Below are positions 25,976 through 35,012 of a stretch of 64,000 nt of DNA, piece by piece. Both the position numbers and the translations under genes were made by a program. The notes below the pieces were generated by a model. That model worked only from the letters and a program-made list of their open reading frames with translations. It was not told where the DNA came from and ran no database searches. The first letter of the stretch is position 1. Each line of letters opens with the position of its first letter. Source of the stretch: an uncultured Alphaproteobacteria bacterium (lineage in GTDB: Bacteria; Pseudomonadota; Alphaproteobacteria; UBA11222); the NCBI GenBank assembly GCA_947258435.1, contig CAMYID010000004.1, forward strand, positions 1 to 64,000. Reading direction: 5' to 3'.

Positions 25976-27313
25976 GTGCAGGGCAAAGAAGCGGCCGCGC
26001 TTGCCGCAAAAATTTCATCGCGGGATGCCTGTGTCGGGGTTATCGGTCTGGGCTATGTCGGCCTGCCGCTTGCCAGCGCCGTTACGGGCGCGCGTTTCAG
26101 GGTGCTGGGCTTTGACGTCAATCAGGCCCGTGTATCGCGGATCAATGACGGTAATTCCCCCATCGGCAGTGTGCCGGATGCGAAAATCGCCGCCATGCGC
26201 GAAAGCGGCCTGTTTGAGGCGACCGCCGATTTCGCGCGGCTGGGGGATGCTGACATCATCCTGATCTGCGTGCCGACGCCCTTGAATATCTATCGCGAGC
26301 CGGATCTGGCATTTGTGGAGGAGAGCGCGCGCGCCATTGCCCGCAGCCTGCGCCCCGGGCAGCTTGTCATTCTGGAATCAACAACCTATCCCGGGACGAC
26401 CGATGAGATCATGCGCCCGATCCTGGAAAGGAACGGATTGCGTTCCGGCAAGGATTTCTTCCTCGCCTATTCCCCCGAACGCGAAGACCCCGGCAATCCG
26501 CAGTTCAACACATCCGACATACCAAAGGTCGTGGGTGGCGATGGCGAGCCGGCCTGCGACCTTGCCTGCGATTTCTATGGCTGCTTCGTACCCGGTGTGG
26601 TGCGCGTGTCTTCGGCTGCGACCGCCGAGGCGGTCAAGCTGATGGAGAATATTTTCCGCTCGGTCAATATCGCCCTCGTCAATGAGCTCAAGCATGTCTA
26701 TGGCAGCATGGGTGTCGATATCTGGGAGGTGATCGATGCGGCGAAGACGAAGCCGTTCGGTTTCATGCCGTTTTATCCGGGCCCCGGGCTTGGCGGACAC
26801 TGTATCCCGATCGATCCTTTCTATCTGACCTGGAAGGCGCGTGAATATGACGTGCCGACCCGCTTTATCGAGCTGGCGGGCGAGATCAACAGTCGCGCGC
26901 CGCATCTTGTTGTGGAACGGCTGGTGCGCGAACTGAGCGACAGAAAAGCGCTGAGCGCCAGGGGTGCGCGGATATTGATGCTGGGTGTGGCCTACAAGAA
27001 AAATGTCGATGACATGCGTGAGTCTCCCGCATTGGTCCTGATGCAGCAACTGGAGCGGCGCGGCGCGCGCGTGGATTACTATGATCCTCATGTGCCGATA
27101 TTGAGTGTGACCCGTGCCCATAGCGAGCTTGCCGGCCGAACCTCGGTCAGCTGGGATCCGGTGGCATTTGCGGATTATGATGCGGCGCTGATCTGCACCG
27201 ATCATGACGATGTTGATTATGCGGCGCTTGTCGATGCGGTCACGCTTGTCGTCGATACCCGCAATGCGACCGCGCAGGTAAGCCGGAACCGCGACAGGAT
27301 TATTCGCGCCTGA
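25976..27313 (+). CDS. wbpA: UDP-GlcNAc 6-dehydrogenase (WbpA-like)
   Basis: 445-aa UDP-glucose/GDP-mannose dehydrogenase family enzyme. NAD motif GLGYVGLPLA is at residues 24-33, the catalytic cysteine is C276 in GLGGHCIPIDP, and the C-terminal UDP-binding domain has YKKNVDDMRESPAL. It carries out the two-step oxidation of UDP-GlcNAc to UDP-GlcNAc uronic acid, the first step of the pathway, although it is the last gene of the operon. The start is GTG after a GGAGG motif. The WecC (ManNAc) branch cannot be excluded by reading, but the neighbours favour WbpA. Confidence 0.88.
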   Translation: MQGKEAAALAAKISSRDACVGVIGLGYVGLPLASAVTGARFRVLGFDVNQARVSRINDGNSPIGSVPDAKIAAMRESGLFEATADFARLGDADIILICVPTPLNIYREPDLAFVEESARAIARSLRPGQLVILESTTYPGTTDEIMRPILERNGLRSGKDFFLAYSPEREDPGNPQFNTSDIPKVVGGDGEPACDLACDFYGCFVPGVVRVSSAATAEAVKLMENIFRSVNIALVNELKHVYGSMGVDIWEVIDAAKTKPFGFMPFYPGPGLGGHCIPIDPFYLTWKAREYDVPTRFIELAGEINSRAPHLVVERLVRELSDRKALSARGARILMLGVAYKKNVDDMRESPALVLMQQLERRGARVDYYDPHVPILSVTRAHSELAGRTSVSWDPVAFADYDAALICTDHDDVDYAALVDAVTLVVDTRNATAQVSRNRDRIIRA

Positions 27314-27485
27314 GCCCGATGATCGCCCGCGCCGCAGGTTTATCACAATTACGTGGGCATGCGGATTGCCGCCCCTCAATGGCTGGTCCCGCTCTCGCGG
27401 GCAGGTTACACTTGTTTCTTCATTCCAACTTTGCCGGATGTTTGGTCATTCGGCCAGATCCATGCGCAGCAAAAGGGTGGTTCAT

Positions 27486-28646
27486 ATGGTGCTTGCGGCA
27501 ACTGACACGGAGCAGGAAGTTCTGAAACGTTATGGAGATGCGTCGCAAATTCGCGAGGAGGCGCTTTGTTGTCCGGTCGATTACGACACCCGCTATCTTG
27601 AGGTCATTCCGGAAGAAATTATCGAGCGCGACTATGGTTGCGGCGATCCCTCGCAATTCATTCAGCCCGGCGAGACGGTTCTCGATCTGGGGAGTGGCGG
27701 CGGCAAGATCTGCTACATCATTTCGCAGATCGTGGGGCCTGAAGGAAAAGTCACGGGTATCGATTTCAACCCGCCGATGCTCGCGCTTGCGGAAAAGTAT
27801 CGTGGGCAGATCGCGGAAAGCATTGGCTGGGACAATGTATCGTTCCGGCGCGGCAAGATTCAGGATCTGAAAACCGATATTGATGCGGTTGAAGCCTATT
27901 TGGCCGACCATCCGGTGCAGTCATATGCGGACTTTCAGGCCTTTGAGAATTTCCACAAGACCCAGGCCGCGCAGGCGCCGCTGATCGCGGATAATTCCAT
28001 CGATGTGATTGTCTCGAACTGCGTTCTCAATCTCGTGGCCGCCGAAGACAAGGTTGCATTATTTGACGAGATGTTTCGTGTACTCAAGCTTGGCGGCCGG
28101 GTCGCCATTTCCGATATTGTGTCGGATGAGGCAGTGCCGCAACATCTGCGCGACGATCCCGATCTCTGGTCCGGCTGCGTATCGGGTGCCTTTCAGGAGC
28201 GGGAGTTTCTGCGTGCATTCGAGGCGGCGGGGTTTCACGGGATTGCGATTGCCAAACGCGATGCGGAACCCTGGCAGACCGTTGAGGGGATTGAGTTTCG
28301 CTCGGTTACTGTCACCGCCTATAAGGGCAAGCAGGGGCCGTGTCTTGAGCGCAACCAGGCGGTGATTTACGGCGGCCCCTGGTCAAAGGTCGAAGATGAT
28401 GACGGGCATGTGTTCGAACGTGGTGTGCCGGTTGCAGTGTGCGACAAGACATTCCGCCTTCTGACCGCGCAGCCTTATCAGGAACAGGTCCATCCGGTGC
28501 CGCCCAGGGTTGAGGTTCCGCTTGCCGATGCCGGGGTTTTCGATTGCATGCGGTCTGCGCTTCGCACGCCGGCGGAAACCAAGGGCACTGATTACAATGT
28601 CACCGCAGATGGCGCAAATGCCTGCGGGCCGGAGGAGTGCTGCTGA
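27486..28646 (+). CDS. ArsM-like SAM-dependent methyltransferase
   Basis: 386-aa methyltransferase with the SAM motif VLDLGSGGGK, an N-terminal CCP motif (EALCCPVDYD) followed by DYGCGDP, and a Cys-rich C-terminus ending in ECC. This architecture resembles arsenite methyltransferases of the ArsM/arsenosugar type, where cysteines bind As(III). No arsR, arsB or other ars genes are adjacent, so the substrate is uncertain; tellurium or a thiol metabolite are alternatives. The ATG at 27486 has an AAGGG ribosome-binding site; a longer frame from 27366 lacks homology. Confidence 0.7.
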   Translation: MVLAATDTEQEVLKRYGDASQIREEALCCPVDYDTRYLEVIPEEIIERDYGCGDPSQFIQPGETVLDLGSGGGKICYIISQIVGPEGKVTGIDFNPPMLALAEKYRGQIAESIGWDNVSFRRGKIQDLKTDIDAVEAYLADHPVQSYADFQAFENFHKTQAAQAPLIADNSIDVIVSNCVLNLVAAEDKVALFDEMFRVLKLGGRVAISDIVSDEAVPQHLRDDPDLWSGCVSGAFQEREFLRAFEAAGFHGIAIAKRDAEPWQTVEGIEFRSVTVTAYKGKQGPCLERNQAVIYGGPWSKVEDDDGHVFERGVPVAVCDKTFRLLTAQPYQEQVHPVPPRVEVPLADAGVFDCMRSALRTPAETKGTDYNVTADGANACGPEECC

Positions 28647-28740
28647 CCGCTTGAGCCCGACAGCTCCGCATAAACAGGGTATGGATTTTCAGCCCGAAGG
28701 TACGGTGCAAGGGTACGGCGAGAGATGGCGCGGCAGGGGG

Positions 28741-29700
28741 TCAGTGCAGCCCTTGCCGCCCCATCGCCAGGAATTTCTCGCGACGGCCCTGCTTGAGTTC
28801 GTCCGGGCTCAGCTTTTCAAGTTTTGCCAGTGTTTTGCGGATTTCCTCGCCTGCCTGGTGGATTGCTTGAGCCGGCTCGCGATGCGCACCGCCCATCGGT
28901 TCGGGAATAATCTCGTCGATGATCTTGAGGCTGAGCAGTTCCTGCGCGGTCAGCTTCATGGCCGCCGCCGCCTCTTCCGCATTATCGGATGAACGCCACA
29001 AAATGGATGAGCAGCCTTCCGGGCTGATCACCGAATAAATCGCATGTTCGAGCATCAGCACATCATTGCCCGCCGCCAGGGCAATGGCGCCACCGGACAT
29101 GCCTTCACCGATAATGACGGCAATCAGCGGCACGGTCAGTGACAGGCTGCGCTCGATCGAGCTGGCGATGGCCTGCGCCTGACCCCTTTCCTCCGCACCG
29201 ATGCCGGGATAGGCGCCGGGTGTGTCGATCAGTGTGATGACCGGCAGGCGGAACTGTTCGGCCAGGTTCATCAGCCGGATCGCCTTGCGGTATCCCTCCG
29301 GTCGGGCCATGCCGAAATTGTGCCGCATCCGGCTTTCGATATCATTGCCCTTTTCCTGGCCGATAATCATGACCGGCCGGCCCTTGAGTTTCCCCAGCCC
29401 CGCAATGATGGCCGCGTCCTCGGCGAATCCGCGGTCCCCGGCAAGCGGGGTGAAATCATCGATCAGCCGGTCGATATAATCCTGACAGTGGGGGCGGTTC
29501 GGATGGCGCGCGACAAGTGTCTTCTGCCAGGGCGACAGCTTGGCATAGCTTTGCCGCAGCAAATTATCGGCTTTGAGCTCGAGCTTGGCGACCTCGTCGC
29601 TGATATTCATGGTCGGATCTTCGGCCGCAAGCTGGCGCAGTTCCTCGACCTTGCCTTCGAGTTCGGCAATCGGCTTTTCAAAATCCAGATAGGTCCGCAT
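28741..29700 (-). CDS. accA: Acetyl-CoA carboxylase carboxyltransferase subunit alpha
   Basis: 319-aa AccA. The N-terminal helix (MRTYLDFEKPIAELEGKVEEL) and the catalytic carboxyltransferase region (RPVMIIGQEKG, GYRKAIRLMNLAEQF, TLIDTPGAYPGIGAEERGQ, GEGMSGGAIALA) are all present. It transfers carboxyl from carboxybiotin to acetyl-CoA in the first step of fatty-acid synthesis. I trimmed a longer frame to the ATG at 29700, the family start. A TTGACA-type promoter lies about 70-100 bases upstream. Confidence 0.97.
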   Translation of the reverse strand: MRTYLDFEKPIAELEGKVEELRQLAAEDPTMNISDEVAKLELKADNLLRQSYAKLSPWQKTLVARHPNRPHCQDYIDRLIDDFTPLAGDRGFAEDAAIIAGLGKLKGRPVMIIGQEKGNDIESRMRHNFGMARPEGYRKAIRLMNLAEQFRLPVITLIDTPGAYPGIGAEERGQAQAIASSIERSLSLTVPLIAVIIGEGMSGGAIALAAGNDVLMLEHAIYSVISPEGCSSILWRSSDNAEEAAAAMKLTAQELLSLKIIDEIIPEPMGGAHREPAQAIHQAGEEIRKTLAKLEKLSPDELKQGRREKFLAMGRQGLH

Positions 29701-29776
29701 TATTTCTGTCCGGCTCCGTTCGTTTGCCTTCATCCATGCCTGTGCCAAATAGCGGCACGATCAGAGGTCAGCTTCT

Positions 29777-29804
29777 TTGTTACCTTGTCAGCTAGCCGTG
29801 TCAA
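29777..29804 (-). promoter_or_regulatory. Candidate housekeeping promoter of accA
   Basis: On the minus strand TTGACA and TAACAA are separated by 16 bases, giving a start near 29770 and a leader of about 70 nt before accA. The -35 is perfect and the -10 is weak. Otherwise the 281-base gap between xerD and accA shows no gene. Confidence 0.4.
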
Positions 29805-29981
29805 TCCCGCCCCCTTGGTGAACCGGGGACAATGCGGACTGACCTGCTCCAATGCCGGGCAAGGGGACAGGGACGGTCGGCGATCCGCAGACCCGGTATC
29901 AAGCGGCGCCAGGTGATGGATGAACCGGGCCGCCTCGTCTGGTTGCCGCTTTGCCCCTCACGCCGGTACCCGCCGCCCGCA

Positions 29982-30911
29982 TCAACCCCCACCCTTGCGC
30001 ATTGTCGCGCTGGCCAGGGGATGATGCGACCGCACAAGCTGTTGCATTCTGGCATCCAGAATATGGGTATAGATCTCTGTCGTTGAAATGTCCGCATGGC
30101 CAAGCATTTGCTGCACCGCACGCAGATCCGCGCCGCGCGACAGAAGATGGGTCGCAAAGGCGTGCCGTAATGTGTGTGGTGAGATTTTCATGTGGGGCAG
30201 GCCGGCTTCCATGGCAAGCACGGACAGGATCTGCGCAAAACGGTGACGGGTCAGATGGCCGCTCTTGCCCCGTGAGGGGAACAGATAGGCGGCGCCTTTG
30301 GCGGTCTGAAAATCGGGCCGGTAGCGGATATAATTCGCCACTGCCGCGCAGGCCGCGGCGCTGAGAGGCACAAGCCGTTCGCGGCCCCCCTTGCCGGTGA
30401 CAAGCAGCATGTCGCGTTCCCCCGCCAATGCCGAAAGCGGCAGGCTGACAAGCTCGCTGACCCGCAGGCCGGTGGCATAGAGCAGCTCCATCAGACAGGC
30501 GGTGCGGGCGCCCCTGGGGCTGTCGGTATCGCGCCGCGCGGCCGCAAGTAACAGGCCGACATCCGCTTCGCTCAGACTATGGGGCAGCGGGCGGCGATGT
30601 TTGGGGGTGGCGATCGTCTGTGTGGGATCATCGGGCCGCATCGCCTCGGAACAGAGGAATTTGTAAAATTGCCGCAATGCCGATAAACGCCGTGCATTGG
30701 TCGCCGCCGACAGACCCTGCTGCGTCAGCGTGCCCAGATAGGCCTCGATCTGTTCGGTCGTCGCCTGCGCCATCCTTGCGGGCTGTTTGTGCAGGAACCG
30801 GCTGAACTCTGAAAGGTCGCGCCCATAGGCGGCAAGGGTGTTGCCTGCCGCGCCCCGTTCCGCGCTCAGCATTTCCAGGAAAGCATCGATCAAGTGGCTG
30901 TCTTGGGACAT
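29982..30911 (-). CDS. xerD: Site-specific tyrosine recombinase XerD
   Basis: 309-aa tyrosine recombinase that resolves chromosome dimers at dif with XerC. The N-terminal core-binding SAM-like domain is at about 1-95. The catalytic set is visible: Arg in GLRVSEL, Lys in the beta-hairpin, His/Arg in HTLRHAFATHLL and Tyr in STTEIYTHI. The name XerD rather than XerC rests on the common alphaproteobacterial linkage to accA and aroK. Confidence 0.9.
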   Translation of the reverse strand: MSQDSHLIDAFLEMLSAERGAAGNTLAAYGRDLSEFSRFLHKQPARMAQATTEQIEAYLGTLTQQGLSAATNARRLSALRQFYKFLCSEAMRPDDPTQTIATPKHRRPLPHSLSEADVGLLLAAARRDTDSPRGARTACLMELLYATGLRVSELVSLPLSALAGERDMLLVTGKGGRERLVPLSAAACAAVANYIRYRPDFQTAKGAAYLFPSRGKSGHLTRHRFAQILSVLAMEAGLPHMKISPHTLRHAFATHLLSRGADLRAVQQMLGHADISTTEIYTHILDARMQQLVRSHHPLASATMRKGGG

Positions 30912-30943
30912 GGCAATCCGTTCGGTGAAGTATCGTGGCGCAG

Positions 30944-32845
30944 CTACAGCCCCGCCGCAATGGCCAGTTCGACGGCAATCTGTCGCGCTTCGGCTTCAAG
31001 TCCGATGGCGCGCAATGCGCGCAGCATCGCTGCCAGTGCCTCCGGATTGCGCATCAGCGCCCTGTCGGCCCCGGGCAAATTGAGCGCCATCAGCAAGCTT
31101 GCGCCGACCCGCCGGTCGGCGGTTGCCAGGTGCAGCAGCCGCTCCAGCGTGAAATCCGCAGCAGCTTTTGGCGTGTCGGCATCTTCGGGAAAAAGTGCCA
31201 GCCGGACAAGCGCGGCTTCGGATACCGACAGCCCCAGCCCATCCATCGCGGCCAGCATCAGCTCGGCCTGCATCCGGGTTTCGGGTCGGGTGCGCTCAAG
31301 GTGCCGGTCGAGCCAGAGGACAAGCTGTGTCGGATCGTCGGCCATCTGCGTTTCCGTCAGGGCAAGACGCATCAAAGGCCATAAAAACCGTGCCAAACGC
31401 CGGGCTTCGATATTGGCGGGCGAGGCGGCGAGCCGAACCATCTGATACCAGCTCAGCGCCGTGGAGAAATCCCCCGCCACAAGCAGGCCCCGGGTCAGAT
31501 TGCCTGACAGCCACAAGAGCTCGCGCCCGGGCTGCAAGGATGCCATTGCGCTCACATTGGCGCGCGCGACCGGGCCAAGTGTGCCGCTTTCATGGGCGGT
31601 ATCGAATGCGGCAGATAATGCAAGCGCGCGCGCGCGGCTTGCCTGTTGTGCCTGCACCGACTGGTAAAGCCCGGCATTGCGCAGTGGCGCGGCAATGGTC
31701 TTTATTGTTTCAGGGTCTTCGGGCAGGGGCGGTGCGGCGGCGTAGATTTTGACAAGTTCGGCTGTCGGCAAAGCCCCGGCTGCCTCCGCACGTTCTGCCG
31801 CCGCAATCGCCAGGGCCGGATCGGAGTCGCGCATGCGTGTGAGGGCGATCAGGCTTGCCGGTGATGCTGTTGCGGGCACGGTATCAGGCAGCGCCAGATC
31901 AAGCCTGCGGATGAGCATAAGCTGCGGCAGGGTCGGGCTGAAATCTGCGGGCAGCGTGGCAGGCGTGCCGCCCGTTGCCTGCAGGAACAGGCTTTGAAAG
32001 ACGGTATCGCGGGGATCCAGCTCGGCGATCAGTTCGGCTGCAAGCTGCGCGGCGCGTAAATTCTCGCTCTCCAGCTTGCAGATCGCCGACAGCTTCAGCC
32101 AGAAAATATCCTCACTCTCCCCCACCAGCCGATCCGTAATCGGGCAGGCGGTTTGCAGATCATCTTGCACGATCAGATATGCGGCGTAGCTGCGCAGTAT
32201 GGCGGGGCTTTTGTCCGGTTCTGCCAGTTTGTCGACAAGTTGCCCGACTGCCTCAAGCCGGCCGGCAGCAATCAGACGCTCAAGCCGTAATGCCAGCAAT
32301 CTGTCTGCGTTCCCTGCACGGCCGGCCGGCGGGCTGGCGCGGGTAAGCAGAAGCCGGGCGGCAATGAGATTGCGTGTGCGTGACCGGCTTTGCATCGGCA
32401 GTTGCGCGATCAGCGTTTCAACCAGCTCGCGGTCTGCCCGTGCCCACAGATCCGGTCCGAACCCGCCATTGTCGGCATCGAGCAGGCCGAATGCCGACAC
32501 ATCAAAGGCAGGCAGCTCGCCGATCTGTATTCCCCGGGCCTGCGCCGTGTCGGCAGCGGGCGTTTCGCCGTCGGGCGGGGCTGCGCTATCGGTCGAGGAT
32601 GCGCGCGAGGGTGCATCCGGGGCCGGCTGTGTCAGTCGTGGCGCCTGGGGTTGCTGATAGGCGGGGGCCGCCGGGGCGGGTGTGGCCTGTGTGGCAGGCG
32701 GATAGAGCGGGGTCGGCTGCGCTGCGGCGTTGCCAATTGCGCAAAGCCCCGCAATCGGCACCAGCGTCATCAGGGCAAACCCTGAATACCGCAGCCGAGC
32801 GCGCCGCAGCCGATGGTGCCGCCGCACCGGTTGCCGCTCCCGCAT
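30944..32845 (-). CDS. Large exported alpha-helical repeat protein of unknown function
   Basis: 633-aa protein. A signal or anchor segment (YSGFALMTLVPIAGLCAIGNAAA) follows a basic N-terminus. A Pro/Ala-rich low-complexity linker comes next, then several hundred residues of Ala/Leu/Arg-rich helices in TPR-like repeats. It is probably periplasmic. It sits between aroK/aroB and xerD, and with the small membrane protein just upstream it forms a conserved-looking pair. No function is recognised. The start at 32845 (MRERQ) precedes the signal segment; in-frame upstream codons would overlap the preceding gene. Confidence 0.75.
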   Translation of the reverse strand: MRERQPVRRHHRLRRARLRYSGFALMTLVPIAGLCAIGNAAAQPTPLYPPATQATPAPAAPAYQQPQAPRLTQPAPDAPSRASSTDSAAPPDGETPAADTAQARGIQIGELPAFDVSAFGLLDADNGGFGPDLWARADRELVETLIAQLPMQSRSRTRNLIAARLLLTRASPPAGRAGNADRLLALRLERLIAAGRLEAVGQLVDKLAEPDKSPAILRSYAAYLIVQDDLQTACPITDRLVGESEDIFWLKLSAICKLESENLRAAQLAAELIAELDPRDTVFQSLFLQATGGTPATLPADFSPTLPQLMLIRRLDLALPDTVPATASPASLIALTRMRDSDPALAIAAAERAEAAGALPTAELVKIYAAAPPLPEDPETIKTIAAPLRNAGLYQSVQAQQASRARALALSAAFDTAHESGTLGPVARANVSAMASLQPGRELLWLSGNLTRGLLVAGDFSTALSWYQMVRLAASPANIEARRLARFLWPLMRLALTETQMADDPTQLVLWLDRHLERTRPETRMQAELMLAAMDGLGLSVSEAALVRLALFPEDADTPKAAADFTLERLLHLATADRRVGASLLMALNLPGADRALMRNPEALAAMLRALRAIGLEAEARQIAVELAIAAGL

Positions 32846-32882
32846 TTGGTTGCCGTTCCTGCCGCCTATGCCGTTCCGGCAG

Positions 32883-33023
32883 CTAGTGAGTAAGTGCAGC
32901 ATCGGGCAGCACTTTCTCAACGGTCTGAACAGGGGGCGGAATATCCCATACCGCTAGGAAGGCAACACCGCCAAGCAATGTGACAAACAGCAAAAGCAGG
33001 ATGAAGCGGGTCAGTTTGGGCAT
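32883..33023 (-). CDS. Small single-span membrane protein
   Basis: 46-aa protein (MPKLTRF start) with one hydrophobic helix (ILLLLFVTLLGGVAFLAVW), then a short periplasmic tail beginning DIPPP and ending with a VEKVLPD motif. Length and layout suggest a conserved small inner-membrane protein. It lies 37 bases upstream of the exported repeat protein on the same strand, so the two may function together. Longer starts at 33044 or 33083 (GTG) are possible. Function unknown. Confidence 0.65.
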   Translation of the reverse strand: MPKLTRFILLLLFVTLLGGVAFLAVWDIPPPVQTVEKVLPDAALTH

Positions 33024-33247
33024 TGAAATCGGCTGGCCTTCCATATCTGGCTGCGTGTGGGGCGAATCGGCGATCAAGCGCACCGCGGATGTGGCTGACT
33101 TTATCGGTACAGGGGCAGCGGTTCAATTCCCGCCATTGGCTGAGACTGATGCCGATGCATGATTGCCCCCATGGCGACAAAGGGGTAGCTATAGACGCCA
33201 AACTGCCTGTGCGCTGCGGGTTTTCCTGTCTGCAGCCGGAAAGACTG

Positions 33248-33847
33248 ATGAACGAAAACATGGATAATCAAGACGCCATGAATGGCGAGCCGGTGCCAAA
33301 CCCGGCGGGCGGGCGCGTGATTGTGCTTGTCGGGTTGATGGGAGCGGGCAAGACTACGGTCGGTCGCCGCCTCGCCAACCGGCTTGGTGTGCCATTTGTC
33401 GATGCGGATGCGGAAATCGAGGCGGCTGCGGGCATGACGATCCCCGAAATCTTCGCACAGCACGGGGAGCAGCATTTTCGTGCAGGTGAGCGGAAGGTGA
33501 TCGCGCGCCTGCTGCAGGAAAATGGTGGCGTGCTTGCGACCGGCGGGGGCGCGTTCATGGACCCTGATACCCGGGCCCAGATCAAGCGCGATGGGGTATC
33601 GGTCTGGCTCAGGGCGGAGGTTGCACTGCTGCTCAGGCGGGTGGCGCGGCGTAACAACCGGCCCTTGCTGAAACAGGGCGATCCGGCGGAAATCATGACC
33701 CGTCTGCGTGATGAGCGCTATCCTGTGTATGCAGAAGCCGATATTACGGTGGACAGCACCGATGTCCCGCATGAGGAAATCGTCGATGCCATCATCGCGG
33801 CGCTGCAGCGCTATTTTTCAGACCCCGAGCGGCAGGTGGACCGGTAG
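33248..33847 (+). CDS. aroK: Shikimate kinase AroK
   Basis: 199-aa P-loop kinase that phosphorylates shikimate in aromatic amino-acid synthesis. Walker A GLMGAGKTT is at residues 29-37, and the shikimate-binding D51-type DADAEIE, FRAGE and GGGAF motifs are present. The first 22 residues are an extension not usual for short AroK proteins. The ATG at 33248 follows GGAAAG. The stop TAG directly abuts the aroB start. Confidence 0.95.
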   Translation: MNENMDNQDAMNGEPVPNPAGGRVIVLVGLMGAGKTTVGRRLANRLGVPFVDADAEIEAAAGMTIPEIFAQHGEQHFRAGERKVIARLLQENGGVLATGGGAFMDPDTRAQIKRDGVSVWLRAEVALLLRRVARRNNRPLLKQGDPAEIMTRLRDERYPVYAEADITVDSTDVPHEEIVDAIIAALQRYFSDPERQVDR

Positions 33848-34969
33848 ATGAACGCGCCACAGGAACAGCTGGTCAATGTTGCGCTGGGCGACAGGTCCTA
33901 TCCAATCCATATCGGCCCGGGATTGCTTGCGGGTCTGGGCAACCGGCTTGCCCCGTTCCTCAAACGCAATCGCGTGGCACTTGTGACCGACAGCCATGTC
34001 GCGGCGCTGCATCTGGCGGCAGCCGAGCAGTCATTGCGGGCGGCAGACGTCGCCTGTGTGACGCAAATCCTGCCGCCGGGGGAGCAGACCAAGAATTTCG
34101 CGACGCTGGAACGGGTGCTCGACTGGCTGCTTGCCGAAAAGATCGAACGCGGGGACCTGATACTGGCGCTTGGCGGGGGCGTCATTGGCGATCTGACAGG
34201 TTTTGCCGCGGCGATCCTGCGCCGTGGCGTCGATTTTGCGCAGATCCCCACAACCTTGCTTGCGCAGGTGGATTCGTCTGTTGGGGGGAAGACCGCAATC
34301 AACAGTCCGCATGGCAAGAATCTGATCGGTGCGTTTCATCAGCCGCGGATCGTGTTGGCCGATATTTCCCTGCTCGACAGTTTACCGCGTCGCGAATTAC
34401 GGGCCGGCTATGCGGAGGTTGTGAAATACGGATTGCTTGGGGATGCAGCGTTCTTTGACTGGCTGGAGCAGCATGGCGCGGCGCTGTGCGCGGGCGATCT
34501 GCCGGCACGGGTGGAGGCTGTAACCCGGAGCTGTCGCGCCAAGGCGCGGATCGTGGCAGCCGATGAGCGGGAGGCGGGGCAGCGGGCGCTGCTGAATCTC
34601 GGTCATACTTTCGGCCATGCGCTTGAGCAGGCGACCAACTATGACGCGCGGCTGCTGCATGGGGAAGGGGTTGCGATCGGCATGTGCCTGGCTTTTGAGC
34701 TGTCTGCGGCGATGGGCATGGCGACGGGACAGGAAGCGGGACGGGTAAAGCAGCACTTGTCGGCTATCGGATTGCCGGTCCGTGCAGCGCAGATTGACGC
34801 CGTGGATTTCGATGCCGATACGCTGCTTGCGGGCATGGCACAGGACAAGAAAGTTGCCGATGGGCGGATCAATTTCATCCTGCCGCGCGCAATCGGCGAC
34901 AGCTTCGTCACCGACCAGGTGGACCTCTCCCTCCTGCGGCAGGTGCTTGAGGCCTCACTGGCCCGGTAA
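33848..34969 (+). CDS. aroB: 3-dehydroquinate synthase AroB
   Basis: 373-aa NAD- and metal-dependent enzyme converting DAHP to 3-dehydroquinate. Motifs in order: PPGEQTKNF, GGGVIGDLTGFAAAILRRGV, PTTLLAQVDSSVGGKTAIN, and the metal-binding NLGHTFGHALE and HGEGVAIGM. It forms an operon with aroK with no spacer. Confidence 0.97.
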   Translation: MNAPQEQLVNVALGDRSYPIHIGPGLLAGLGNRLAPFLKRNRVALVTDSHVAALHLAAAEQSLRAADVACVTQILPPGEQTKNFATLERVLDWLLAEKIERGDLILALGGGVIGDLTGFAAAILRRGVDFAQIPTTLLAQVDSSVGGKTAINSPHGKNLIGAFHQPRIVLADISLLDSLPRRELRAGYAEVVKYGLLGDAAFFDWLEQHGAALCAGDLPARVEAVTRSCRAKARIVAADEREAGQRALLNLGHTFGHALEQATNYDARLLHGEGVAIGMCLAFELSAAMGMATGQEAGRVKQHLSAIGLPVRAAQIDAVDFDADTLLAGMAQDKKVADGRINFILPRAIGDSFVTDQVDLSLLRQVLEASLAR

Positions 34970-35012
34970 CATGTGCCCCTGGCAGGAAGCCGGCACAGGT
35001 GAACCGGCTTCG

